From an uncultured PS1 clade bacterium (GTDB lineage: Bacteria; Pseudomonadota; Gammaproteobacteria; PS1; Pseudothioglobaceae): a stretch of 15,964 bases of DNA. The notes under the pieces are model-generated. The model did not search any database. It was given only the letters and a program-made list of their open reading frames with translations, and was not told the origin of the DNA. The position numbers were made by a program, and so were the translations under genes. Shown here in pieces: positions 1-7,264 of the stretch. The DNA lies in NCBI GenBank assembly GCA_937950605.1, contig CALFDA010000033.1:1-15964 (forward strand), given 5' to 3'. How positions within the stretch are numbered: position 1 is the stretch's first letter; each line of letters opens with the position of its first letter.

Positions 1-22
1 TAAAATCTATACATATTATTTC

Positions 23-58
23 TAAAGTGTTAAAAAATCCGTTTTTTTTAACACTTTA
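23..58. repeat. 15-bp perfect inverted repeat upstream of fic
   Basis: The arms TAAAGTGTTAAAAAA (23-37) and TTTTTTAACACTTTA (44-58) are exact reverse complements around a 6-nt loop. The stem is almost all A-T apart from the two GC pairs in GTG/CAC. The poly-U lies in the right arm instead of following the stem, so this is not a textbook intrinsic terminator. It could still act as a bidirectional terminator of an upstream gene, or as an operator for the fic-hsdR unit, whose first start codon is 42 bp downstream. Confidence 0.6.
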
Positions 59-100
59 AATGTATGATGTATTAGAATTATCGTTTTTTTACATTAAACC

Positions 101-1183
101 ATGCATAAACTGCAATATATCATCAAAAATAATAGTTTTGAGACAACGAAAATTTTAAAGTCTCTTAATAATGCTCATCGTTATTTGGGAGAATTAAAGG
201 GGAAATGTCAAGTTATTCCCAATCAGTCCATACTTCTTAATACATTAACGTTACAAGAATCACAAGATAGTTCCCATGTTGAAAATATTATAACCACTCA
301 AGATGAACTTTTTAAATATCGCTTAACTCAAAATGATAAAAACCCTGCTGCTAAGGAGGTATGCCGATATAACGAAGCATTATTTTTTGTGTTTCGTCAG
401 TATAAAAAAAATAAACTTATTACTCTCAACATAATCATTAAAGCACAGCAGATTATCAACGCAAATACAGCTGGCATTAGAAAGCAAACAGGCACGATAT
501 TATTAAATGGGGCAACACAAGAAATTGTTTATACTCCACCATCGCCAAATGAGGCACAAGAATTGTTTGCAGAGTTAGAAAATTTTATCAATGACGCAAT
601 ACCAACAAAGCTTGATGCAATTATTAAAATGGCGATTATTCATCACCAATTTGAAAGTATTCACCCATTTTATGATGGCAATGGCAGGATAGGCAGGATA
701 ATCAATGTAATTTATCTAGTTAAAGAAGGATTGTTAGATATACCAATACTTTACTTAAGTCGTTATATCAACCACAATAAAAATGATTATTATCGCTTAT
801 TGCAACGAGTAAGAAAATCTAATAATTGGGAAGAGTGGATATTATTTATGATAAAAGGCGTAGAAAAAACAGCAATTAGCACCATAGAAGTTGTTGATAG
901 AATTAGGAATCTACAACAACAATATAAACACAAAATTAGGAACAACCATGGCAAGATTTATTCACAAGACTTAATCAACAATATCTTTAAACACCCCTAT
1001 ACTAAAACTAAATTTTTGCAACAGGATCTAAAAGTCTCACGATTAACTGCTCGTAACTATTTGACACAATTAACCAATGGGGGTCTACTTACAAAGCACA
1101 AGCTAGGTAGAGAACATTATTATGTTAACTCAAAATTATTGGATATTTTAACCAAAACTAAAAATTTAAAAAATGACCGATAA
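101..1183 (+). CDS. Fic family protein, class II (probable protein AMPylase/adenylyltransferase)
   Basis: The 360-aa protein carries the complete Fic catalytic motif HPFYDGNGRIGR at residues 188-199; the His is the catalytic base and the acidic and Gly-Asn-Gly residues bind Mg-ATP. A match to the inhibitory-helix consensus [S/T]xxxE[G/N] is seen at 57-62 (SSHVEN), N-terminal to the Fic core, which makes it class II: the glutamate should block productive ATP binding until relieved. The last ~70 residues look like a winged helix-turn-helix (KVSRLTARNYLTQL near 315-330), typical of Fic/DUF4172-like multidomain proteins. All key residues are present and the frame is intact. No good Shine-Dalgarno precedes the ATG. 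It lies 10 bp before hsdR in the same orientation, a common place for accessory genes in type I restriction loci, so it may be a cargo, toxin-like or regulatory partner of that locus. The target protein cannot be read from sequence. Confidence 0.9.
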   Translation: MHKLQYIIKNNSFETTKILKSLNNAHRYLGELKGKCQVIPNQSILLNTLTLQESQDSSHVENIITTQDELFKYRLTQNDKNPAAKEVCRYNEALFFVFRQYKKNKLITLNIIIKAQQIINANTAGIRKQTGTILLNGATQEIVYTPPSPNEAQELFAELENFINDAIPTKLDAIIKMAIIHHQFESIHPFYDGNGRIGRIINVIYLVKEGLLDIPILYLSRYINHNKNDYYRLLQRVRKSNNWEEWILFMIKGVEKTAISTIEVVDRIRNLQQQYKHKIRNNHGKIYSQDLINNIFKHPYTKTKFLQQDLKVSRLTARNYLTQLTNGGLLTKHKLGREHYYVNSKLLDILTKTKNLKNDR

Positions 1184-1193
1184 ACAACAATAA

Positions 1194-3949
1194 ATGTACA
1201 CACAAAAATCAGCCCAATCAGAACAATCCCTAGAAAACCAATTAATAACACAACTTCAATCATTGAAATATGAGCGTGTGCATATCCATGACGAGGGTGC
1301 GTTATTAGCTAATTTAAAAAAACAACTAGAAAAAATCAACAAAACCACTTTTAGTGAGGTTGAATTTAAACGTATTACCAACCGCTTACAAAAAGGCACA
1401 GTTTTTGAAAAAGCCAAAATTTTAAGAGATAGATTTAATTTAAAGCGTGATGATGGCACAAGCAAGGACTGGATTTATTTTTTAGATACCGAGGATTGGT
1501 GTCAAAATATATTTCAAGTTACTAATCAGGTAATGATTGAGAGAAGTTATAAAAATCGCTATGATGTTAGTATTTTGATCAATGGCTTGCCACTTGTGCA
1601 TATTGAGTTAAAAAAGCGCGGGATTGAGATAAAAAAAGCCTTTAATCAAATCAATCGTTATCAAAGACATTCGTTTGGATTTAATTCGGCACTTTTTAAT
1701 TATATTCAAATATTTATTATCTCGAATGGGGTTAATACTAAATATTATGCTAATAATAAACAACAATCGTTTAAACAAACTTTCTTTTGGGCAGACAAAG
1801 ACAACAACAATATCAACGATTTAAAAACCTTTACTGATAGTTTTTTGGAGCCTTGTCATATTTCTAAGATGATATGCAAATATATTGTCCTAGCGGAAAC
1901 GAAAAAAATATTAATGGTGTTGAGACCTTACCAATATTTTGCCACTGAAGCAATTGTTAGTCGTATTGTCGAAAGTAATAAAAATGGCTATATTTGGCAT
2001 ACAACAGGGTCAGGCAAAACCCTAACCTCATTTAAATCTGCACAAATATTAATGGGTTTAGAACAGATTCACAAAGTGGTATTTGTAGTAGATAGAAAAG
2101 ATCTTGATGATCAAACTATCAGAGAATTCAACAATTTTAGTGCTGATTCAATAGATGGTACAGACAATACTAATGCCTTAGTTAAACAATTTAGCAATGA
2201 TACTAAATTAATTGTAACCACTATTCAAAAGTTAAACAATGCCATTAGTCGCAAGCGTTATTTGGGCACAATGCAAGCAAAGCGTGATAAAAAAATTGTA
2301 TTTATCTTTGATGAGTGTCATCGCTCGCAATTTGGCGACACACATCGACACATTACTAATTTTTTTACTAATAATCAGTTGATTGGTTTCACAGGCACAC
2401 CTATCTTTGCTGAAAATGCAATTAGTAACAAAATGGGTAAGCGCACTACCAAAGAATTGTTTGGCGATTGCCTACACAAATATGTCATCATCGATGCAAT
2501 TAAAGATGAGAATGTTTTGCGCTTCTCCATTGAGTATGTGGGCAGGTATACAGAGCGCAAAAATAGTAAAAATTATATTGATATTGAAGTTGAGAATATT
2601 GATACTAAAGAATTATTGGAATCTGATAAACGCCTTGACGCCATAAGCAATTACATTATTGCTAATCATAATCGCAAAACGCGCGCGCGAGTTCACAGCC
2701 ATGTTTGCCGTGAGTTCGGTTGATGTTTTGATTAAGTATTATGAGTTGTTTAAGAAAAAATTTAGAGCCGAACAACACAACTTAAAAATTGCTACTATCT
2801 TTAGTTACAACACAAATGAAGATGACAAAGATGCTAATGGTTTGTATGAGGGTGATAATGTTATGATAGGTGGTAGACATATTCACCAGCACTCAAGGGA
2901 TAAGCTAGAAAGCTATATCCAAGATTACAATAATACTTTTGGCACAAATTTTACTACCCGAGATTCACAAAGTTATTACAACTATTATAAAGATATACCC
3001 AAAAGGGTTAGAAACCGAGAGATTGACATACTGCTAGTGGTAAATATGTTCTTAACGGGGTTCGATGCACCCCATCTCAATACACTGTATGTGGATAAAA
3101 ATCTTAAATATCATGGTTTAATTCAAGCGTTTTCACGCACCAATAGAATTGTAAACGAGAAAAAATCACAAGGCAATATTGTAAGTTTTAGAAACCTGAA
3201 GAACAATACCGACGAGGCAATTTTACGATTTTCTAACAAAGATGCTAAAGATAGCGTTTTAATGAAGTCTTATGATGAGTATGTGGAATTGTTCAACAAG
3301 GAGTTTATCAATCTCTCAAACATCGCGCCAAATGTTAGTAGTGTAGATACTTTAATTGATGAAAATCAACAACTTGAGTTTATTAAAGCCTTTCGAGAAT
3401 TGTTGCGTATCCACAACATTCTAACGGGCTTTAGTGATTTTGACTACACTGATTTATCAATGGATAAACAGATGTTTAATGACTATAAATCTAAATATCT
3501 GGATTTACACGAGCAAGCTCAACATAGGCAAGCGAGCAAAAAGGTATCAATTCTATTGATGCTAGTGAAACAAAAAAAGATGAATTAAAAAACGCATCAA
3601 CATGGCCATTGACACGCAGAAAAATTTGCGTTCTAAGCGTGAATTAATTATGGAGTTTATTGATTCGCAACTTGAAGGCGTGAATTCCGATGCCGTAAAT
3701 GATAAGTTTGAAGCATACTGGGAGACACAAAAAATCAACGAGTTTGACAAATTTTGTGAGGCGGAAAACCTTAATAGAAACAAAGTTAAAAATATTATCG
3801 ATACTTATTTGTATGACCAACGTCGACCACTTAATAACGACATATCAAAAACATTAAATAACAAATACAAACTACTCGAGCGCAGAACAATCATTTCAAG
3901 GGTGTTAGATAAGATTATGCATCATGTTGAAAAGTTTTACGAGTTGTAA
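1194..3949 (+). pseudogene. hsdR: Type I restriction enzyme R subunit, frameshifted and partly deleted
   Basis: HsdR is the nuclease/translocase subunit of type I restriction-modification complexes. Piece 1 (from ATG 1194, to ~2680) has the nuclease core D124...E138-x-K140 followed by QxxxY (152-156), with the same D/E/K spacing as EcoR124I D151/E165/K167. It then has Walker A TTGSGKT (270-276), DECH (373-376) and FTGTP (399-403). Piece 2 (frame +1, ~2689 to ~3552) has motif V MFLTGFDAP and motif VI QAFSRTNRI. Piece 3 (frame of 3602-3949) is the helical C-terminal region with LRSKREL and LLERRTI. Piece 1 runs into a stop at 2723 after a shift inside a CG-dinucleotide tract. Near 3550 the reading passes briefly through the third frame (DASETKKDELKNAS, 3555-3599) before piece 3, and a stretch of about 30 residues usual for the family after KVSI seems missing. 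Helicase and nuclease motifs are conserved, so inactivation looks recent. hsdM and hsdS are not in view. Confidence 0.9.
2680..2689 (+). repeat. (CG)5 dinucleotide tract at the hsdR frameshift
   Basis: Five consecutive CG units in AT-rich coding sequence mark the point where hsdR must change frame. Adding one CG unit restores ...NHNRKT-RAR-EFTAMF... with no gap relative to the family pattern as I recall it. Loss of one unit from (CG)6 by strand slippage is therefore the simplest explanation; a base-calling error is the main alternative. Confidence 0.75.
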
Positions 3950-4053
3950 AATTCTGCCGATTAAATCGATGTCGCTAAAACAATAATTAATCGTCAAACT
4001 AAAACTTTTTTACTTTTAAAAATTCGCCTGCTGATAGAATATTTTTTAATGCG

Positions 4054-4572
4054 TTAATGAATTTTTTGTATATTTGGCATATTTGGCACTACTTCATCAT
4101 CAACTGGACCACCCGCTATAACCTCTTCATCGCTTGGTTCACGCACTGTAATAACTTGTAGGATAAAAATCACCTCTCGACCACACATTGGATTATTGCC
4201 GTCAATCGTTACCGAATTTTCGTCAACACGCGTTACAATAAAATCCTTAGGTTCTCCCTTTCCATTTTCCATGGTAATGGTTGTGCCTACCTTGCGATAT
4301 TCTGCTGGCACATTTTCAATATAGTCGGTAAACACCAAAGCCTCATCTCTAGGTCCATAAATTTGATCACAATTAATGGGTAACTCTATAACATCGCCTT
4401 GTTTTTGCCCCATAAGTTCTGCCGATACTTCTGGCGTTAAAACATCGCTAGCACCATGTATATAGCCTAGTGGAAATTCAACTTCTGACAAAACATTTTG
4501 GGTTTTTTTATCGATTACTTTATAAGTAAGTTCGACAAATTTACCATCTTCAATAACCATTTTTGTCATCAT
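4054..4572 (-). CDS. FKBP-type peptidyl-prolyl cis-trans isomerase, SlyD-like
   Basis: A 172-aa cytoplasmic prolyl isomerase/chaperone of the SlyD type (no signal peptide). The FKBP core is split by an insert-in-flap domain: the start is FVELTYKVIDKKTQNVLSE, then PLGYIHGASDVLTPEVSAEL (34-53) matches the active-site strand/helix, QKQGDVIEL leads into the insert (about 70-120), and IDGNNPMCGREVIFILQVITVREPS (123-147) is the typical closing strand pair. The usual SlyD metal-binding His/Cys-rich tail is absent; instead the tail is acidic and Pro-rich, so a role in nickel handling is unlikely. The start codon shares its A with the stop of the upstream gene (TAATG), and no Shine-Dalgarno is visible, which points to translational coupling. 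A second in-frame ATG follows immediately, so the exact start is ambiguous by one codon. Confidence 0.88.
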   Translation of the reverse strand: MMTKMVIEDGKFVELTYKVIDKKTQNVLSEVEFPLGYIHGASDVLTPEVSAELMGQKQGDVIELPINCDQIYGPRDEALVFTDYIENVPAEYRKVGTTITMENGKGEPKDFIVTRVDENSVTIDGNNPMCGREVIFILQVITVREPSDEEVIAGGPVDDEVVPNMPNIQKIH

Positions 4573-4922
4573 TAAAAAATAGTTGCGCCAAAAATTTTGA
4601 TTTCTTTGTCTTCGTAACCTAATACCAAACGCCCTAAATATTCTCCAGATATATTTTTATTGGTTTGTTTATACAATACGGTAACATAGTCGCCACGACG
4701 AATTATGCCCAAAAATTCAGGGTCGCTATTTAGTCCTCGAGTAAGTTTGCTACGTGCAAATTGCTTGCCCATTTCAATTTCATTAGCACCACGCAGCATT
4801 TCTTCAGAAAAATCGCGAGTAAATGCGCCATAATTTTTGTTATTAGAATGCTTAACAAGATCATTCCACATTGGATTAGCAATGGCTAATATCTCTTCAT
4901 CGGTTTTTTCAACAATACTCAT
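4572..4922 (-). CDS. Conserved-looking small protein of unknown function, coupled to the SlyD-like isomerase
   Basis: I do not recognise this 116-aa protein. It begins with an acidic helical stretch (EKTDEEILAIANPMWNDLVKH), continues with a segment reading like a short helix/turn (NYGAFTRDFSEEML), and ends in alternating strands (YVTVLYKQ, YLGRLVLGYEDKEIKIFGATIF). This helix-then-strands layout and size fit an NTF2-like/cystatin-like alpha+beta fold, but that is only a guess. It has no signal peptide or membrane segment. A strong Shine-Dalgarno (AGAGGA, 5 nt before ATG) makes it the first gene of the unit, and its stop overlaps the isomerase start by one base, so the two products are probably made together. 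Confidence 0.7.
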   Translation of the reverse strand: MSIVEKTDEEILAIANPMWNDLVKHSNNKNYGAFTRDFSEEMLRGANEIEMGKQFARSKLTRGLNSDPEFLGIIRRGDYVTVLYKQTNKNISGEYLGRLVLGYEDKEIKIFGATIF

Positions 4923-5554
4923 TTAATCCTCTTCACAAACTATTTAAACTTCTAACCGCAAATTTTCGCTGGTCAATAATACCTGATTCAAACACTGTTT
5001 GTGATGTTTGCTTGCTTTATAGCCCAGCTAACACCTAAAACTCTTGTAGATAACACAAAACACAGATTCATCTTAGTAAAAATTAAAACTTTTAGCAAAA
5101 AACCCCAATTCTTTAAATTTTTTATTAAAAAATAAAACCAAAAAGTGCAGAGCGAGCTAATTAAACAAGTCTACTTATAACATAACAAAGTCATGCAATA
5201 TTTTGCCGATAAACATTATAGGGGCAATACATTAAAGACATTTAACCCCAGAAACACAATAAAAAATATTAAACATATAAAAAGTATGGCAAATTTAAAA
5301 GAAATTATTGCCAAAATAAAATAGGCACTATGCTGGCGGGTACAATCTTGGCAAAATTACTCAAAACAAGATGCCAAGGGTTTTTGCTAAAAATATATTG
5401 TTGTGTTGGCAAAACCACCAACGCAAGTTTAATCTTAAATGGCTGTAATACATATTGGTTTTATTTATAGATTATAGCAATTTCGCTATAAATTTACCCA
5501 ATATGGGACATTGTATAAGTTTTTGCTTGAATATTTTTAGCACGCCAAAGGGCA
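4923..5554. other. 632-bp AT-rich intergenic region with two small hairpins
   Basis: No convincing gene is visible. The left ~150 bp should hold the promoter of the 116-aa gene; TTGACC-16-TAGAAG on the - strand is a weak candidate ending about 25-30 bp before its ATG. Hairpin 1 has arms CTTGGCA (5347-5353) and TGCCAAG (5372-5378), 18-nt loop, followed on the + strand by GGTTTTT. Hairpin 2 has a 7-bp stem with one G-T pair (5403-5409/5418-5424). A third weak stem (5472-5478/5485-5491, TATAGC/GCTATA core) lies just downstream of leuA but lacks a U-run. An open frame of 46 codons (5330-5470, +) shows no recognisable motif. This may be a decayed gene or an unannotated RNA; neither is supported strongly. 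Confidence 0.4.
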
Positions 5555-7087
5555 TCACACTTGCGGATGTGCTCTATCAGTGGCTGATAGAATTTTATTT
5601 AGACCATGAATATAAGCCTTGGCACTAGCAATAATAATATCCGTATCTGCACCTTGTCCATTAACAATACGTCCATTACTTTCGAGACGCACATTTACCT
5701 CACCTAGAGCATCTGTGCCCCGTGTAACATTTGAAACCGAATACAATTGTAAATTCATATTAACATCTACCAATGAATTAATCGCACTAAACGTAGCGTC
5801 TACCGCACCTGATGTATCAGCAGTTGCCGAGACTTTTTCTCCGTTAATACCAAGCATAATGTATGCCGAATGCTTCTTTCCCATTTCGCTTGATACTTTA
5901 AGTGATAATAATTTAATACTTTCGTGTTCTTCGCTTTGGGTTTCCGAGACCAGTGCTTGCAAATCTTCATCAAAAATTTCATGTTTTTTGTCTGCTAACT
6001 CTTTAAATTTCTTAAAAGTTGCATTCAACACATCGACATTGTCAAACTCAACCCCTAATTCTCGCATTCTAACCTTAAAGGCATTGCGACCTGAGTGTTT
6101 GCCCATAACTAATGAATTAGCCCCCCAGCCCACATCTTCAGCACGCATGATTTCATAAGTTTCTCTATGCTTGAGCACACCATCTTGATGAATACCTGCC
6201 TCATGTGCAAAGGCGTTAGCCCCCACAATGGCTTTATTAGGTTGCACAATAAAACCAGTTACACTTGAAACTAAACGTGATGCAGAAAGAATGTGTGTAG
6301 TATCAATATTCGTATCACAATCAAAAACATCTTGGCGAGTGCGCACCGCCATCACAACTTCTTCCAAAGAGGTATTACCCGCACGCTCGCCCAAACCATT
6401 AATAGTGCATTCCACTTGGCGTGCACCGTTATATACAGCCGATAGAGAATTTGACACAGCCAAACCCAAATCATTGTGGCAATGCGCCGAAAAAATTGCT
6501 TTATCAGAATTTGGCACACGCTCAATCAAAGATTTTATCATCGCACCAAATTGATGCGGAATGTTATAACCCACTGTGTCAGGGATATTGATTGTTGTTG
6601 CTCCTGAGTTAATTGCCGATTCAATTACACGACAAAGAAAATCCTCATTGCTACGTCCCGCATCTTCGGGTGAAAATTCAACATTATCTGTCCAATTTCT
6701 AGCACACTTTACTGCATGTATAGTCTGTTCTACAACCTGATCAGGAGTCATATTCAATTTCATCTTCATGTGAAGATTACTAGTGGCAATAAAGGTATGA
6801 ATACGAGATGAATTTGCCTTTTTTAATGCCTCTCCAGCACGATTTATATCTTTATCTAGTGCCCTTGCAAGCGAGCAAACAGTAGAATCTTGAATACTAT
6901 TAGCAACCGCTTGAACAGCGTCAAAATCGCCTAGTGAAGCGATTGCAAACCCTGCTTCAATAACATCAACACGCATTTTCTCCAAAATTTTAGCAATGCG
7001 TATTTTTTCATCTTTGGTCATTGATGCGCCAGGCGATTGTTCGCCATCTCTTAGCGTTGTATCAAAAATAATTAACTTGTCAGACAT
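5555..7087 (-). CDS. leuA: 2-isopropylmalate synthase
   Basis: LeuA condenses 2-oxoisovalerate with acetyl-CoA to 2-isopropylmalate, the committed step of leucine synthesis, and is normally feedback-inhibited by leucine. The 510-aa protein has the family opening FDTTLRDGEQSPGASM (metal ligand D9, catalytic R13), HCHNDLGLA (metal His 202 and 204) and NGLGERAGN (230-238). The region after about residue 390 is the LeuA dimer/allosteric domain (GAVDATFSAINSLV, NVRLESNGRIVNGQGADTDI), so leucine control of the enzyme is probably retained. Length is usual for the bacterial type. The Shine-Dalgarno CAGGAG is 7 nt before the ATG. That site is complementary to leucine codons in a leader ORF just upstream, described separately. 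The substrate 2-oxoisovalerate depends on IlvBHC encoded just upstream. No good terminator is visible after it. Confidence 0.97.
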   Translation of the reverse strand: MSDKLIIFDTTLRDGEQSPGASMTKDEKIRIAKILEKMRVDVIEAGFAIASLGDFDAVQAVANSIQDSTVCSLARALDKDINRAGEALKKANSSRIHTFIATSNLHMKMKLNMTPDQVVEQTIHAVKCARNWTDNVEFSPEDAGRSNEDFLCRVIESAINSGATTINIPDTVGYNIPHQFGAMIKSLIERVPNSDKAIFSAHCHNDLGLAVSNSLSAVYNGARQVECTINGLGERAGNTSLEEVVMAVRTRQDVFDCDTNIDTTHILSASRLVSSVTGFIVQPNKAIVGANAFAHEAGIHQDGVLKHRETYEIMRAEDVGWGANSLVMGKHSGRNAFKVRMRELGVEFDNVDVLNATFKKFKELADKKHEIFDEDLQALVSETQSEEHESIKLLSLKVSSEMGKKHSAYIMLGINGEKVSATADTSGAVDATFSAINSLVDVNMNLQLYSVSNVTRGTDALGEVNVRLESNGRIVNGQGADTDIIIASAKAYIHGLNKILSATDRAHPQV

Positions 7088-7094
7088 TTTTTGT

Positions 7095-7100
7095 CTCCTG
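7095..7100 (-). promoter_or_regulatory. leuA ribosome binding site, complementary to leader Leu codons
   Basis: On the - strand this reads CAGGAG, 7 nt before the leuA ATG. It is the perfect complement of CTCCTG (7189-7194 on the - strand), the first two leucine codons of the leader ORF, which also lie in the loop of the leader hairpin. Pairing would hide the leuA start site. The sequence match is direct; the regulatory meaning is inferred. Confidence 0.55.
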
Positions 7101-7121
7101 TATCTATTGCATTGGTATTTT

Positions 7122-7205
7122 TAAGGTGTGCTGGCTTTTCGTCCAGTCGCTGTGATAGGTTACCTTACGGCAATAATCGTAACAAAGTCAGGAGTTCGCT
7201 TTGTT
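7122..7205 (-). promoter_or_regulatory. leuA leader RNA with mutually exclusive stems
   Basis: Read on the - strand: stem A AACAAAG/CTTTGTT (7199-7205 with 7181-7187, 11-nt loop) spans the first leucine codons. Stem B TTACG/CGTAA (7178-7182 with 7165-7169) overlaps stem A by two bases. Stem C TAAGGT/ACCTTA (7162-7167 with 7122-7127) overlaps stem B and encloses a small CTGG/CCAG hairpin. The chain of overlapping pairings resembles the 1:2, 2:3, 3:4 logic of amino-acid attenuators. No run of U follows the last stem, so it is not a normal intrinsic terminator. Confidence 0.5.
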
Positions 7206-7239
7206 CGTAAAAAGATTTTTTGATTTGATTTGTCATCAT
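7165..7239 (-). CDS. Leucine-rich leader peptide of leuA (24 aa)
   Basis: A short ORF starting ATG-ATG at 7239 and ending TAA at 7165, in the gap between pssA and leuA. Its last ten residues are ELLTLLRLLP: six of eight codons from position 16 to 23 are leucine, using four different Leu codons (CTC, CTG, TTG, TTA, TTA, TTG). Such clusters just before an amino-acid operon are the hallmark of leader peptides that sense charged tRNA by ribosome stalling. The peptide itself should have no cellular function. A TATAAT box lies 9 bp upstream of its ATG, so the mRNA might start only a few bases before it; the weak AGAAG is the only Shine-Dalgarno-like sequence. The surrounding RNA can form alternative stems and hide the leuA ribosome site. 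It is not homologous in detail to the enterobacterial leuL leader that I remember. Confidence 0.72.
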   Translation of the reverse strand: MMTNQIKKSFYEQSELLTLLRLLP

Positions 7240-7248
7240 AACTTCTAG

Positions 7249-7254
7249 ATTATA
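7249..7254 (-). promoter_or_regulatory. Candidate -10 box for the leuA leader
   Basis: The - strand reads TATAAT, a perfect -10 hexamer, between the pssA stop and the leader ATG. No good -35 is visible at 16-18 bp (the region is the A-rich 3' end of pssA), so the call rests on the -10 and its position only. Confidence 0.35.
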
Positions 7255-7264
7255 AATTAAATAT

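Noticed and set aside
5472..5491. Hairpin downstream of leuA as its terminator
   Set aside because: The 7-bp stem is mostly A-T and no U-run follows on the - strand.
5619..6158. 179-codon open frame on the + strand
   Set aside because: It lies wholly antisense to leuA, whose protein matches its family throughout; composition and lack of motifs mark it as a shadow frame.
7088..7164. Classical transcription attenuator with intrinsic terminator before leuA
   Set aside because: Stems are present, but the last is followed by AAAAATACC, not a U-tract; a translational mechanism fits better.
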